Positions 44,311 to 52,800 of a stretch of 55,377 nucleotides of DNA are shown here, piece by piece. The DNA is from a bacterium (GTDB taxonomy: Bacteria; Patescibacteriota; Dojkabacteria; SC72; WJKH01), in the NCBI GenBank assembly GCA_029547225.1, contig JAKPPS010000039.1:1-55377 (forward strand). The letters are read 5' to 3'. Numbering within the stretch: the stretch's first letter is position 1; each line of letters begins with the position of its first letter. Below the pieces are notes generated by a model, which saw nothing but the letters and a program-made list of their open reading frames with translations, did not search any database and was not told the origin of the DNA. A program made the translations under genes and the position numbers.

Positions 44311-44316
44311 CTATTT

Positions 44317-45666
44317 ATGAGATTTAGGGAAAGTGGTATCGGGGAAGAATACAAATTGCTCATAGGTTTTCTGATGACAAAACAGGGTATTGGGTCCATA
44401 CGGGCCGTGAATATTCTACTTGGTTTAACGGACGATGAAAGAAAAAAGCTTTTTGGTCAGATAAAAGGAACAGGTGAATATTCGGAATATCTTAGTTTGT
44501 TAAAGAAAAATAGAATCGAAGTAGTAGATAGTGAAGGCGAGCTTTACAAAAAGCGATTTGGAGAATTGAAATATCGACCGGCGGTGTTGTTTTGCAGGGG
44601 GAACATAGGGTTAATGTCGCGTACGACTGTTGCTGTAGTAGGAAGCAGAAACTGCGATCAATATGGTGTAAATGCAACCCGTAGAATAGTTGAGCAAGTT
44701 GCAAAATGTAAAAATATTGCGCTTGTAACTGGCTTGGCGACAGGGATCGATAGTGTGGCTCTGGAAGAAGCAAGAAAATACGCTGTACCGACAATCTCAG
44801 TTATTGCTGGAGGGCATAAAATATTCTCGAAAATAAACAATGATTTGATTATTTCAGAGTACCCTCCGGCAAATAAATTAAGTAAGGGGCATTTCATTAT
44901 TAGAAATCGTTTGATTGCGAGTCTTGCCGATGTAGTTATTGTTGCACAAGCAGGTGAGAAGAGTGGTGCATTATATACCGCAGAATATGCAAAACAGTGT
45001 AATAAACTTCTTTTTGCAGTGCCAGGCCAAATGACGGATTATCGTTTTATTGGGTGCAATAGACTTATTTCAAATGGTGCAAATATTGTAGATTGGGAAG
45101 GGAATTGGTTACATAAAGCTAACTTAGTAGGTGTGTTAGGAGATCAGGAGAATCTTTTGGAAAGGGTGTTGGGAGTATTGATTGATATTCAAATAGATCA
45201 AAAAGAAAGAATTAACCAAGTAGAGAGAGAGAAGTTGATGGTAATTAACTATAATATTTATGATGAAAAAACTCCTGAAGAGTCAATAATTCGTAATAAA
45301 GAAAATGATAATTCGAATAGTCAGAATTTTATTCTAAAATGTCTATTTGACAGTATTATCAAAGATATTGTTTCTTCAAAATGTCAGGAAAACAGTAAAT
45401 GCTCAATGCTTGCTCAGAGGATTATTGAGAAAAATACAAGTAAGAGTGCGATGAGCATTATTCAAAATGAAAATAAAAGAAAACTTTTTCTTGCTGTCGC
45501 TTTGTACTGTCAACAAAATATATTACAAGGGCAGGGATTATCGTTTGAAGAAATATGCTGTGGTATCAATGAATTTAGGCGAGATGAAATCCGCAGATAT
45601 TTGACAAAACTTGAGGTTGGGGGTATTTTGAGACAAAATTTAATCGGTAAATATGTACTTTGTTGA
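44317..45666 (+). CDS. dprA: DNA-processing protein DprA
   Basis: A 449-residue protein that loads RecA on incoming single-stranded DNA during transformation. The Rossmann-like core has VAVVGSRNCDQYGVNATRR (about 108-126), VTGLATGIDSVALEEA, SEYPPANKLSKGHF and RNRLIASLADVVIVAQAG followed by KSGALYTAEYA. The C terminus (about 405-449) is a winged-helix DprA domain (LSFEEICCGINEFRRDEI). A Lys/Asn/Glu-rich stretch of roughly 100 residues between core and winged helix makes it longer than usual. The frame extends to GTG 44254, but those 21 residues are hydrophobic and unlike DprA. It precedes topA, a common arrangement. Confidence 0.9.
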   Translation: MRFRESGIGEEYKLLIGFLMTKQGIGSIRAVNILLGLTDDERKKLFGQIKGTGEYSEYLSLLKKNRIEVVDSEGELYKKRFGELKYRPAVLFCRGNIGLMSRTTVAVVGSRNCDQYGVNATRRIVEQVAKCKNIALVTGLATGIDSVALEEARKYAVPTISVIAGGHKIFSKINNDLIISEYPPANKLSKGHFIIRNRLIASLADVVIVAQAGEKSGALYTAEYAKQCNKLLFAVPGQMTDYRFIGCNRLISNGANIVDWEGNWLHKANLVGVLGDQENLLERVLGVLIDIQIDQKERINQVEREKLMVINYNIYDEKTPEESIIRNKENDNSNSQNFILKCLFDSIIKDIVSSKCQENSKCSMLAQRIIEKNTSKSAMSIIQNENKRKLFLAVALYCQQNILQGQGLSFEEICCGINEFRRDEIRRYLTKLEVGGILRQNLIGKYVLC

Positions 45667-45735
45667 AAAAATAGAAAAATATAAAATAAACTTGTATACT
45701 AATATTTTAAGTATTTAAAAAATAGAAAAGAAAAG

Positions 45736-47829
45736 ATGAGCAATTTATTAATAGTTGAGTCGCCCGCAAAGGCAAAAACAATAGAAAAATATTTAGGTAA
45801 GGATTATAAAGTACTAGCTACTTTGGGCCATATTATTGACCTTCCTAAAAATAAAATTGCTGTTGATACTGAACATGAATACAAACCAGAATTCATAATA
45901 ATGGATGGCAAGAAGAAGATTATATCTAGTCTTAAAAAGAGTCTCCCCAAAAAAGGTGAGGGGGAAGTACTTCTTGCTATGGACCCTGATCGTGAAGGTG
46001 AAGCAATTGCATGGCATACTATGAATGCCTTAAAGTTAAAGAATCCAAAGCGTGTAGTTTTTCATGAAATAACCAAAGATGCAGTTGTCGAGGCGATCAA
46101 GAAACCAAGACATATAGATGACAATCTTGTCGATGCTCAGATTGCACGAAGGGTGTTGGATCGCTTAGTAGGATACAAATTGTCACAGTTATTGTGGAAA
46201 AAGATGTGGTATGGTCTCTCTGCGGGAAGAGTTCAATCAGTGGCATTAAAGTTGGTGGTTGAAAGAGAAAACGAAATTCTAGCATTTGTACCGAAAGAAT
46301 TTTGGGAAATTAAAGCAGATTGTAAAACAGCAAAAGATTCTGATTTTGTTGCTGAATTAGTAAAGATTAATGATAAGAAGGCACACATCGGTAATGCAAC
46401 TTCTTCCGATGAAGTGCTCAAGGCTTTAGAGGGAAAGGATCTATCTGTTGATACAATTGCAAAGAAAACTGTACAAATGTCAGCGAAACCACCGTTTACG
46501 ACTTCGACTTTGCAACAGTCTTCGAATAATATTCTTGGATATTCTACAAAGAGGACAATGAGTCTTGCACAACAGTTATACCAGGCAGGATATATCACAT
46601 ATATGCGTACAGACTCTGTAAATCTTGCACAGCAGGCTATTGAGCAGATACGAGAGAAAATAAAGGCAGATTATGGTGACAAATATCTTTCAGCTAAAAC
46701 TAATTATTTCAAAAACAAGGCTAGATTAGCTCAGGAAGCGCATGAAGCAATAAGGCCTTCTCATTTTGATGTAAGTACTGAAAAAGTTGCAAAAGAACTT
46801 GGTTCTCAAGCAGCAAAACTTTATGACATAATTTTTAAGAGAGCACTAGCGTGTCAAATGTCACCTCAAGTTGTTGAGAAACTAGAGATTTCTCTTTCTA
46901 CTAAGGGCACAGATAACAAGAAGTATGGTTTTAGTGCTAAAGCAGATAATCTGTTGTTCGATGGATATTCTAAGGTTTGGGGAAAGAAATTTAAGGATTC
47001 AGAAGATTTAAAAAGCCTTGGAGAAATCAATGAAGGAGAGAAAGTAATAGTAAAAAAACTTATCCCAACTCAGAAATTTACAGAACCGAAATCAAGATAT
47101 ACCGAAGCAACTTTGGTCAAGGCTTTAGAAAAATATGGAGTAGGGCGACCTTCAACTTATGCTACTATAATAAGCACGATAATTGATAGAGGTTATGTCA
47201 CAAAAGAACAGAAATATCTTAAGCCAAAGGATGTTGGATTTACAGTTACAAATTTCTTGCAATCAAATTTTAACCGTTTAGTAGATTACACTTATACTGC
47301 AAAAGTTGAAGAAGATCTCGATAATATTGCGGAAGGTAAGGTAAAATATCTACCATTTATAGATAATCAGTATAAGCCTTTGGTGTCAGAGCTCGAAAGT
47401 GCAGATAAAATAAGCAAAGATCAGGTTCTTATATTGGGTGATTCAGAAGAAAAATGCCCTGAATGTCAAAGCCCTATGCAAGTAAAATTAGGTAGATATG
47501 GTAAATTCCTAACCTGCTCTCGTTTTCCAGAATGTAAAGGTATGAAAGGTCTTGCGGGCAGTGAATCACAACCAGAAATTGATCTCGATAAATATGTCGA
47601 AGTTGGTAAGTGTGAAAAATGTGGGTCTGAAATGGTTATGAAAACTGGACGTTTTGGAAGTTTTTGGGCATGTTCAGCTTATCCGAAGTGCAAGAATATT
47701 GTTTCTGCGAAACTAAAAGAAAAATGTCCAAAATGTGGAAAACCGCTAGTTGAGAAGAAGGGTAAATGGGGCAAAACATTTATCGGTTGTAGTGGCTATC
47801 CAAAATGTAAATATATTAAGAAGAAATAG
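45736..47829 (+). CDS. topA: DNA topoisomerase I
   Basis: A 697-residue type IA topoisomerase that relaxes negative supercoils. The TOPRIM domain has LLIVESPAKAKTIEKYLG and AMDPDREGEAIAWH (Asp-x-Asp and Glu metal ligands), the catalytic tyrosine is in YITYMRTDSVNLA (about 290), and AHEAIRPSHF and GVGRPSTYATIISTI are conserved. Three C4 zinc ribbons close the protein (CPECQSPM, CEKCGSEM, CPKCGKPL and their partner cysteines). Length is normal. AGAAAAGAAAAG upstream of the ATG is a weak ribosome site. Confidence 0.97.
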   Translation: MSNLLIVESPAKAKTIEKYLGKDYKVLATLGHIIDLPKNKIAVDTEHEYKPEFIIMDGKKKIISSLKKSLPKKGEGEVLLAMDPDREGEAIAWHTMNALKLKNPKRVVFHEITKDAVVEAIKKPRHIDDNLVDAQIARRVLDRLVGYKLSQLLWKKMWYGLSAGRVQSVALKLVVERENEILAFVPKEFWEIKADCKTAKDSDFVAELVKINDKKAHIGNATSSDEVLKALEGKDLSVDTIAKKTVQMSAKPPFTTSTLQQSSNNILGYSTKRTMSLAQQLYQAGYITYMRTDSVNLAQQAIEQIREKIKADYGDKYLSAKTNYFKNKARLAQEAHEAIRPSHFDVSTEKVAKELGSQAAKLYDIIFKRALACQMSPQVVEKLEISLSTKGTDNKKYGFSAKADNLLFDGYSKVWGKKFKDSEDLKSLGEINEGEKVIVKKLIPTQKFTEPKSRYTEATLVKALEKYGVGRPSTYATIISTIIDRGYVTKEQKYLKPKDVGFTVTNFLQSNFNRLVDYTYTAKVEEDLDNIAEGKVKYLPFIDNQYKPLVSELESADKISKDQVLILGDSEEKCPECQSPMQVKLGRYGKFLTCSRFPECKGMKGLAGSESQPEIDLDKYVEVGKCEKCGSEMVMKTGRFGSFWACSAYPKCKNIVSAKLKEKCPKCGKPLVEKKGKWGKTFIGCSGYPKCKYIKKK

Positions 47830-48075
47830 TGTTTATTGAAAAACAATATACCTGTTTTTTGCTGAACTAAAATGTAGAATTTCCCCCATAGTGAGTAATC
47901 GGTATTTTGGCACAATTCAATACTGTGCCATTGTGTTCAATTACATTATTAATATATTCGTCACAATAATAAACCATAATAATAAACTATGAAAATTTAT
48001 TAAAAATAAAAATCCTTAGCAAAGTAAACTACTTTTTGGATAAAAAACATTAAATTATTTTAATTTGTACTTCAC

Positions 48076-48726
48076 ATGATGAGAAAACCAAGAGAAAAAT
48101 ATTTGCACGGAGGTCTCCGGATGTTGACTAATGCAGATTTAGTGGCTTTGATACTTGGTTCAGGTGTAAAGGGTAGGGATGTGTATAAAATTGCTGATGA
48201 GATTAGTGCACTAATTGAACGACAACGGAAAATCAGAAAAGAAAGTGACTCAAATTATCAGAATCTTTTCGAAAAACTGAAAAATATTGTTGGAGTCGGA
48301 GATATCAATGCGACAAAAATTATTTCAGCAATAGAGTTGGGAAGTAGGATTAATTCAAATAATGAAACAACAGTACTCTGTAATACTCAAGATATTTATA
48401 AGATGTGTTACGATATTTATGCTAGAAAACAAGAGATAGTAATAGCTTTTTATCTTGACGCAAGATATCGACTAATAGAAAAGAGACAAATTGGGCAAGG
48501 AAGTGTGGATAGAATCTCTATACAGGTGAGAGATATTCTTGTTGGTGCGTTGGAAAATAATGCAAGTTGGGTTGTCTTGGCACATAATCATCCTTCTGGA
48601 GAGAGTAAGCCGAGTGAAGAGGATTATGTATTCACTAAAAGATTGAAAGAGGTTTCAGATGCTCTGGGAGTCGGTTTTTTGGAGCATATTGTTGTAACAA
48701 GCACAGGTTATTCTTCGATTAAATAG
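48076..48726 (+). CDS. radC: RadC-family JAB1/MPN-domain protein
   Basis: A 216-residue protein with the RadC layout: N-terminal helix-hairpin-helix part (LTNADLVALILGSGVKGRD, LKNIVGVGDINATKI; about 15-90) and a C-terminal JAB domain with the metal motif HNHPSGESKPSEED (about 175-188) and an upstream Glu. Despite its name RadC is not proven to repair DNA; many copies travel with mobile or competence genes. Here it follows topA by about 250 nt. Confidence 0.93.
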   Translation: MMRKPREKYLHGGLRMLTNADLVALILGSGVKGRDVYKIADEISALIERQRKIRKESDSNYQNLFEKLKNIVGVGDINATKIISAIELGSRINSNNETTVLCNTQDIYKMCYDIYARKQEIVIAFYLDARYRLIEKRQIGQGSVDRISIQVRDILVGALENNASWVVLAHNHPSGESKPSEEDYVFTKRLKEVSDALGVGFLEHIVVTSTGYSSIK

Positions 48727-48847
48727 TGTATTTAATATTGTGTTAATGGGTGTTTAAGAATCGAGCTTTTTTCTAAAATAAAAAAAACATAAAACCCTTT
48801 TCTGATTCCCACTTTATTCATAACAATCGAAATTTAACACGAACTGT

Positions 48848-48875
48848 TTGCAAATCATTAAGAATAATTTATAAT
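48848..48875 (+). promoter_or_regulatory. Leaderless promoter of the HAD gene
   Basis: TTGCAA (48848-48853), 16-nt spacer, TATAAT (48870-48875), then 7 nt to the ATG at 48883. Confidence 0.65.
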
Positions 48876-48882
48876 CGTCACT

Positions 48883-49626
48883 ATGGTTGAAATAATAAAA
48901 AAATATAAAAGCAGCAAATATAAGGGTTTGATGGTGGATCTTGATGATACCCTTATTACTTCGAATCAAGTATATGATAAGGCAATGAAATATACTTCAA
49001 GTTTTGTAGCACAGAAATTTGGCTTAGATAAAGAAGCTTTCTACAAATTAGTACAATCAAAACATGAAATTATCGATCATAATTTCCCTACCGTACACAC
49101 TCGACATAGTAGGATACTTGTCTATCGCATGGCTTTAGATGAAATGGCTATCAATTATGATTTGGGTATTTTGCCGGATATTGAAGATATGTATTGGGAG
49201 TATTTTTTAAATCATGTAAAAGTATATCCTGAAGTTAAAGACACACTCAAGAAAATTCGTCAGGCAGGCGTAAGGATTGCAATCGTCTCAGATGGAGATC
49301 TTTCATTGAGGATTCGTAAAGCACGTAAAACGGGATTAACGAAATTAGTTGATCAGATAGTCGCATCGGAAGAGGTGATTTTTGAAAAGCCCTTTAGCGC
49401 AATATTTACATTGACATTGTCTAGATTGAAGCTCGAACCTGCAAACTGTATTATGCTAGGGAATAATTATAAAAGTGATATTAGAGGCGCTCAGCTTGTT
49501 GGGATAAGAGCAGGTATTTTTAATCCAAGTACAAAATCTAATCTGATAGGGCAAGATGGAACGATAGTGCCTGATTTTACAATCTCTAGATTCTCGGACA
49601 TATTGAAGGAATTGCAAATTGTCTAG
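48883..49626 (+). CDS. HAD-superfamily hydrolase
   Basis: A 247-residue phosphatase-like protein. Motif I is VDLDDTLITS (nucleophile Asp and acid-base Asp, about 19-28), motif II IVSDGDLSLR, motif III lysine in EEVIFEKPFSAIF, motif IV MLGNNYKSDIRGA. An inserted helical cap lies after motif I (about 30-110), as in subclass I enzymes such as phosphoglycolate phosphatase and YjjG-like nucleotidases. The natural substrate cannot be told. Single gene with its own promoter, upstream of rpsB. Confidence 0.87.
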   Translation: MVEIIKKYKSSKYKGLMVDLDDTLITSNQVYDKAMKYTSSFVAQKFGLDKEAFYKLVQSKHEIIDHNFPTVHTRHSRILVYRMALDEMAINYDLGILPDIEDMYWEYFLNHVKVYPEVKDTLKKIRQAGVRIAIVSDGDLSLRIRKARKTGLTKLVDQIVASEEVIFEKPFSAIFTLTLSRLKLEPANCIMLGNNYKSDIRGAQLVGIRAGIFNPSTKSNLIGQDGTIVPDFTISRFSDILKELQIV

Positions 49627-49639
49627 ATTTTGGTATAAT
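49612..49639 (+). promoter_or_regulatory. Promoter of rpsB-tsf
   Basis: TTGCAA (49612-49617), 16-nt spacer, extended -10 TGG-TATAAT (TATAAT 49634-49639). It overlaps the end of the HAD gene and gives rpsB a leader of about 140 nt, long for this genome. A second TATAAT lies at 49747-49752. Confidence 0.65.
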
Positions 49640-49784
49640 ACCTTGTTAACCTTTTGCAGAATCAATCAATTATGTGCGATTATGTGATAGGTTAGTATAT
49701 TATTTATTTCACATGCCTTTAAATGATTCCTTGTTATATAGCGATATATAATAAAGAAGGCAGGTGTTGAAAGGAACAAAAAAT

Positions 49785-50927
49785 ATGGCAGAAAAATCTG
49801 TAAAAGCTAATGTCGCTGTAGCTCCAAAAAAAGCGGCCAAAAAAACTATTTCCAAAATTGTCTCTAAAGAAGAAAAAGTAATGTCATCTGACATGATTCT
49901 TGAAGACGCAAAAAAATATAAAACAGAAGAGAAAGCTGAAAAAACTTCAACTGTAAAAGAGAAGGTTGAGCAGAAATCTTCACATTTTGAAAATAGAAAT
50001 GATAATAGACCACACAGTAACTTTGCTAAGAAAACATCAGAAAATAAGCAAGTTAAAGAAGAGAAAATCCCAGAAAGAGCAGAAATTGCTTTACCTGAGC
50101 TAGAAAAATTCCTTGAAGCGGGCTCTCACTTTGGTCACAAGAAAAGTAGATGGAATCCAAAAATGCAAGAGTACGTATATGCTGAGCGCAATGGCGTTCA
50201 TATTATTGATCTCATTAAAACAATGAAGCTTCTTAAAACAGCTTTGAAAGAGATTCAACATGCATCTGATAGAGGTTCGATATTGATCGTTGGTACAAAG
50301 GGTCAAGCTGCAAGTACAGTTAAAGAGATGGCAGAAGAAGTCGGTGCATTTTATGTAAACAATAGATGGCCAGGTGGTTTATTCACAAACTTTGAAGTAA
50401 TAAAAAAGAGTCTTGATAAATTGATGAAGATGGAAGAGTCTCTTGCAAAAGGTGCTCAAGATTTAGTCAAAAAAGAACAGCTTATGTTAACTCGAGAAGT
50501 ATCCAGATTGAACAATCTTTATAGTGGTATCAAATTCATGGATAAAGTTCCAGCATTGGTTATCGTTATCGATAGTAGAGTAGAGAAGAATGCAATCAAA
50601 GAAGCTAGAGTTGCTGGAGTCCCAGTTGTCGCATTGCTCGATACAAACTGTGATCCAACATTAGTAGATTTCCCGATCCCATCAAATGATGATTCTATAA
50701 GAAGTATCAAATTGTTTGTTGATCTTTTCAAACAAGCAATCGAGGGTGGTCGTAAAGCAACTTCATTAGTTGCACTTAGGAGAGATTATGAAGCTAGATT
50801 AGATATGTGGAAAACTGAATTTGAAGCAGAAGAGGCTAGAATAGCGATGTTGAAACAAGAAGAAATCGAGAGATTGAAAGAAATGAAAAAGGGTTCAACA
50901 GTAGTAAGAGTTGTTTCAAAAAAGTAA
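49785..50927 (+). CDS. rpsB: 30S ribosomal protein uS2 with long N-terminal extension
   Basis: A 380-residue S2; the usual length is about 230-260. The conserved body begins near residue 93 with LPELEKFLEAGSHFGHKKS and continues with WNPKMQEYVYAERNGVHIIDL, NNRWPGGLFTNFEVI, PALVIVIDSRVEKNAIKEA and IPSNDDSIRSIKLF. The first roughly 90 residues are Lys/Glu/Ser-rich, low complexity and probably disordered. An acidic-basic helical tail follows the body. ATG 49785 is preferred: AAAGGA lies a suitable distance upstream, while the TTG at 49764 lacks one. First of rpsB-tsf-frr-rseP. Confidence 0.93.
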   Translation: MAEKSVKANVAVAPKKAAKKTISKIVSKEEKVMSSDMILEDAKKYKTEEKAEKTSTVKEKVEQKSSHFENRNDNRPHSNFAKKTSENKQVKEEKIPERAEIALPELEKFLEAGSHFGHKKSRWNPKMQEYVYAERNGVHIIDLIKTMKLLKTALKEIQHASDRGSILIVGTKGQAASTVKEMAEEVGAFYVNNRWPGGLFTNFEVIKKSLDKLMKMEESLAKGAQDLVKKEQLMLTREVSRLNNLYSGIKFMDKVPALVIVIDSRVEKNAIKEARVAGVPVVALLDTNCDPTLVDFPIPSNDDSIRSIKLFVDLFKQAIEGGRKATSLVALRRDYEARLDMWKTEFEAEEARIAMLKQEEIERLKEMKKGSTVVRVVSKK

Positions 50928-51225
50928 TTCTTAAGCAAGTGAGATTGGACGAGAACTGTTTTTGAACTAATGTAACATCGAACTTACCAGATAATGATGT
51001 TTGGAAATACTGTTTTCACTGCAAGCAAATAGAAATATTATTGAAAAATGTGTGAAACAGTAGAAATAAAACCAATAGAAATCGACAATTTCGTGAAACG
51101 GGTGTTGCTAAGCTTGATAATAAGTGTAAAAGCTCAAAGATAAAGTTCAAAAAACTACCAAAAATAAGCAGTTAAACTTTAGTAATTCGATTTATACAAA
51201 TATATAAATTTTTAATAATAATAAA

Positions 51226-51945
51226 ATGGGTACAGTAAGTATGGATGCAATAAAAGAGTTGAGAGCTAAAACCGCAGCAGGCATCTCTTTGTGCAAAGAA
51301 GCACTTGAGGCTTCAGATAATGACATGCAGAAAGCTATTGAATATATCAATAGTCGCAGTGATGTTGTTTCAAGATTGCATAATATGACAGGTGCAAAAA
51401 TCGGTTTGTGTAAAATAGCTTTAAATGATGCAGATAATGATTTTGAAGGTGCTTTGAAGCTTATCAAAGAAAGAGGTTGGGAGGATGAAATTGCCAAATC
51501 AGGTGAAAAAGCAGTTAAAGAGGGTATCATTGAAGCTTATGTACATGGTGCAGACAAAAAGCTCGTTGCCTTGGCCGAAATAACATGCCTTACCGATTTT
51601 GTAGCACGCAATGATAATCTTAGAAATTTTGCACATGAAGTCGCAATGCAAATTGCAGCTATGGGTGCAAAATATATTTCTAGAGAAAGTATTCCAGCAG
51701 ATATACTTGACGCTCAAAAAGATCTCTTCAAAAAAGAAGCTTTGGCAGAAGGTAAACCAGAAAATATTCTTGATAAAATTGTCGAAGGAAAACTTAGTAA
51801 ATTCTATGAAGAGAATTGTCTACTTGATCAAAAATGGATTAAAGATGATACTCGTACAATAAAAGAGTTGCTCGATGAAATAATCAATAAAACTGGTGAA
51901 CCTGTTGAAATTCGCAGAATTTTACTTTGGAAATTGGGAGACTAA
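51226..51945 (+). CDS. tsf: Elongation factor Ts with two UBA-like modules
   Basis: A 239-residue EF-Ts, the nucleotide exchange factor of EF-Tu. The core contains the signature CLTDFVARNDNLRNFAHEV. The N terminus has the usual UBA-like module (IKELRAKTAAGISLCKEAL, about 7-45) and then a second related one (RLHNMTGAKIGLCKIALND, about 50-90) before the linker. The core is short, as in forms lacking the coiled-coil insert. It lies about 300 nt after rpsB; that gap holds no gene or terminator I can recognise. Confidence 0.93.
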   Translation: MGTVSMDAIKELRAKTAAGISLCKEALEASDNDMQKAIEYINSRSDVVSRLHNMTGAKIGLCKIALNDADNDFEGALKLIKERGWEDEIAKSGEKAVKEGIIEAYVHGADKKLVALAEITCLTDFVARNDNLRNFAHEVAMQIAAMGAKYISRESIPADILDAQKDLFKKEALAEGKPENILDKIVEGKLSKFYEENCLLDQKWIKDDTRTIKELLDEIINKTGEPVEIRRILLWKLGD

Positions 51946-52020
51946 TATTTTCGAAAGTATTCTCTGAAAAGAAAAATAGGGAAGCCTAGATTATCCTATT
52001 GAATTGTCTTTAAGATTAAG

Positions 52021-52044
52021 CTCATCTGAAAAGGTGAGTTTTTT
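52021..52044 (+). terminator. Rho-independent terminator after tsf
   Basis: Stem CTCATCT/AGGTGAG (one T-G pair), GAAA loop, six T. It lies 75 nt after the tsf stop. Confidence 0.88.
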
Positions 52045-52237
52045 CTAATCCTGTATTAATAAATATTTTAATACTCTGGGACGATAATGTATAAAATTCT
52101 AATTCGATATTCTACAGATTTCCTTATACTAATTGCGTACTTGAAATAGTAATCAGTAATTGAGATAATCTATATGATAGTAAATAAATCTAAAAAAAGT
52201 ATTTTTTACTATTATAAATAAGTTAACAATATTATAT

Positions 52238-52783
52238 ATGGATCTAACAGAATTTGAGATTGAATTGATGGACTGTATTGAGCATTTGAAAGAGGATTTA
52301 TCACAGATAAGGACTGGTAGGGCAACTCCAGAAATATTGTTTGGACTTAGAGTGGATGCTTACGACACAATGAATCCAATTAAAAATGTTGCTTCAATTA
52401 ATGTTTCTGATGCAAAGTCATTATTAGTACAACCTTGGGATAAGTCAATAATCCAGAATGTTTATAAAGCAATATTATCCTCAGACTTAGGTGTGAGCCC
52501 TAGCGTTGAAGGAGATTATATCCGTGTACATCTACCTGATCTTACAGAAGAGAGAAGGAAAGATTTTGTGAAGGTTATGAAGGATCGAGTCGAAAGTGCT
52601 CGAGTTTCTGTCCGAAGTGTACGTCAAAAATACATGAAAGATATCGATGAAGCAGTTAAAGGTGGTCTTCCAGAGGATGATGGTAAGAGGTTACGAGAAG
52701 AGATCGAGAAAAAAGTGAAAACTGCGAATGAAGATATCGAAGCTCTCAGGAAAGAAAAAGAGAATGACCTTATGAGTATTTAA
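52238..52783 (+). CDS. frr: Ribosome recycling factor
   Basis: A 181-residue RRF of near-normal length (about 185). Signatures: HLKEDLSQIRTGRATPEIL, NVASINVSDAKSLLVQPWD, VRVH-like YIRVHLPDLTEERRKDFVK and SVRQKYMKDIDEAVK. With EF-G it splits ribosomes after termination. In many bacteria pyrH lies between tsf and frr; here there is only a terminator and a gap. Confidence 0.96.
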   Translation: MDLTEFEIELMDCIEHLKEDLSQIRTGRATPEILFGLRVDAYDTMNPIKNVASINVSDAKSLLVQPWDKSIIQNVYKAILSSDLGVSPSVEGDYIRVHLPDLTEERRKDFVKVMKDRVESARVSVRSVRQKYMKDIDEAVKGGLPEDDGKRLREEIEKKVKTANEDIEALRKEKENDLMSI

Positions 52784-52800
52784 TAATTGATGATATCTTT

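Noticed and set aside
44254-44316. GTG start adding 21 residues to DprA
   Set aside because: The added peptide is hydrophobic and unlike DprA, and a -10-like TATGAT ends 6 nt before ATG 44317.
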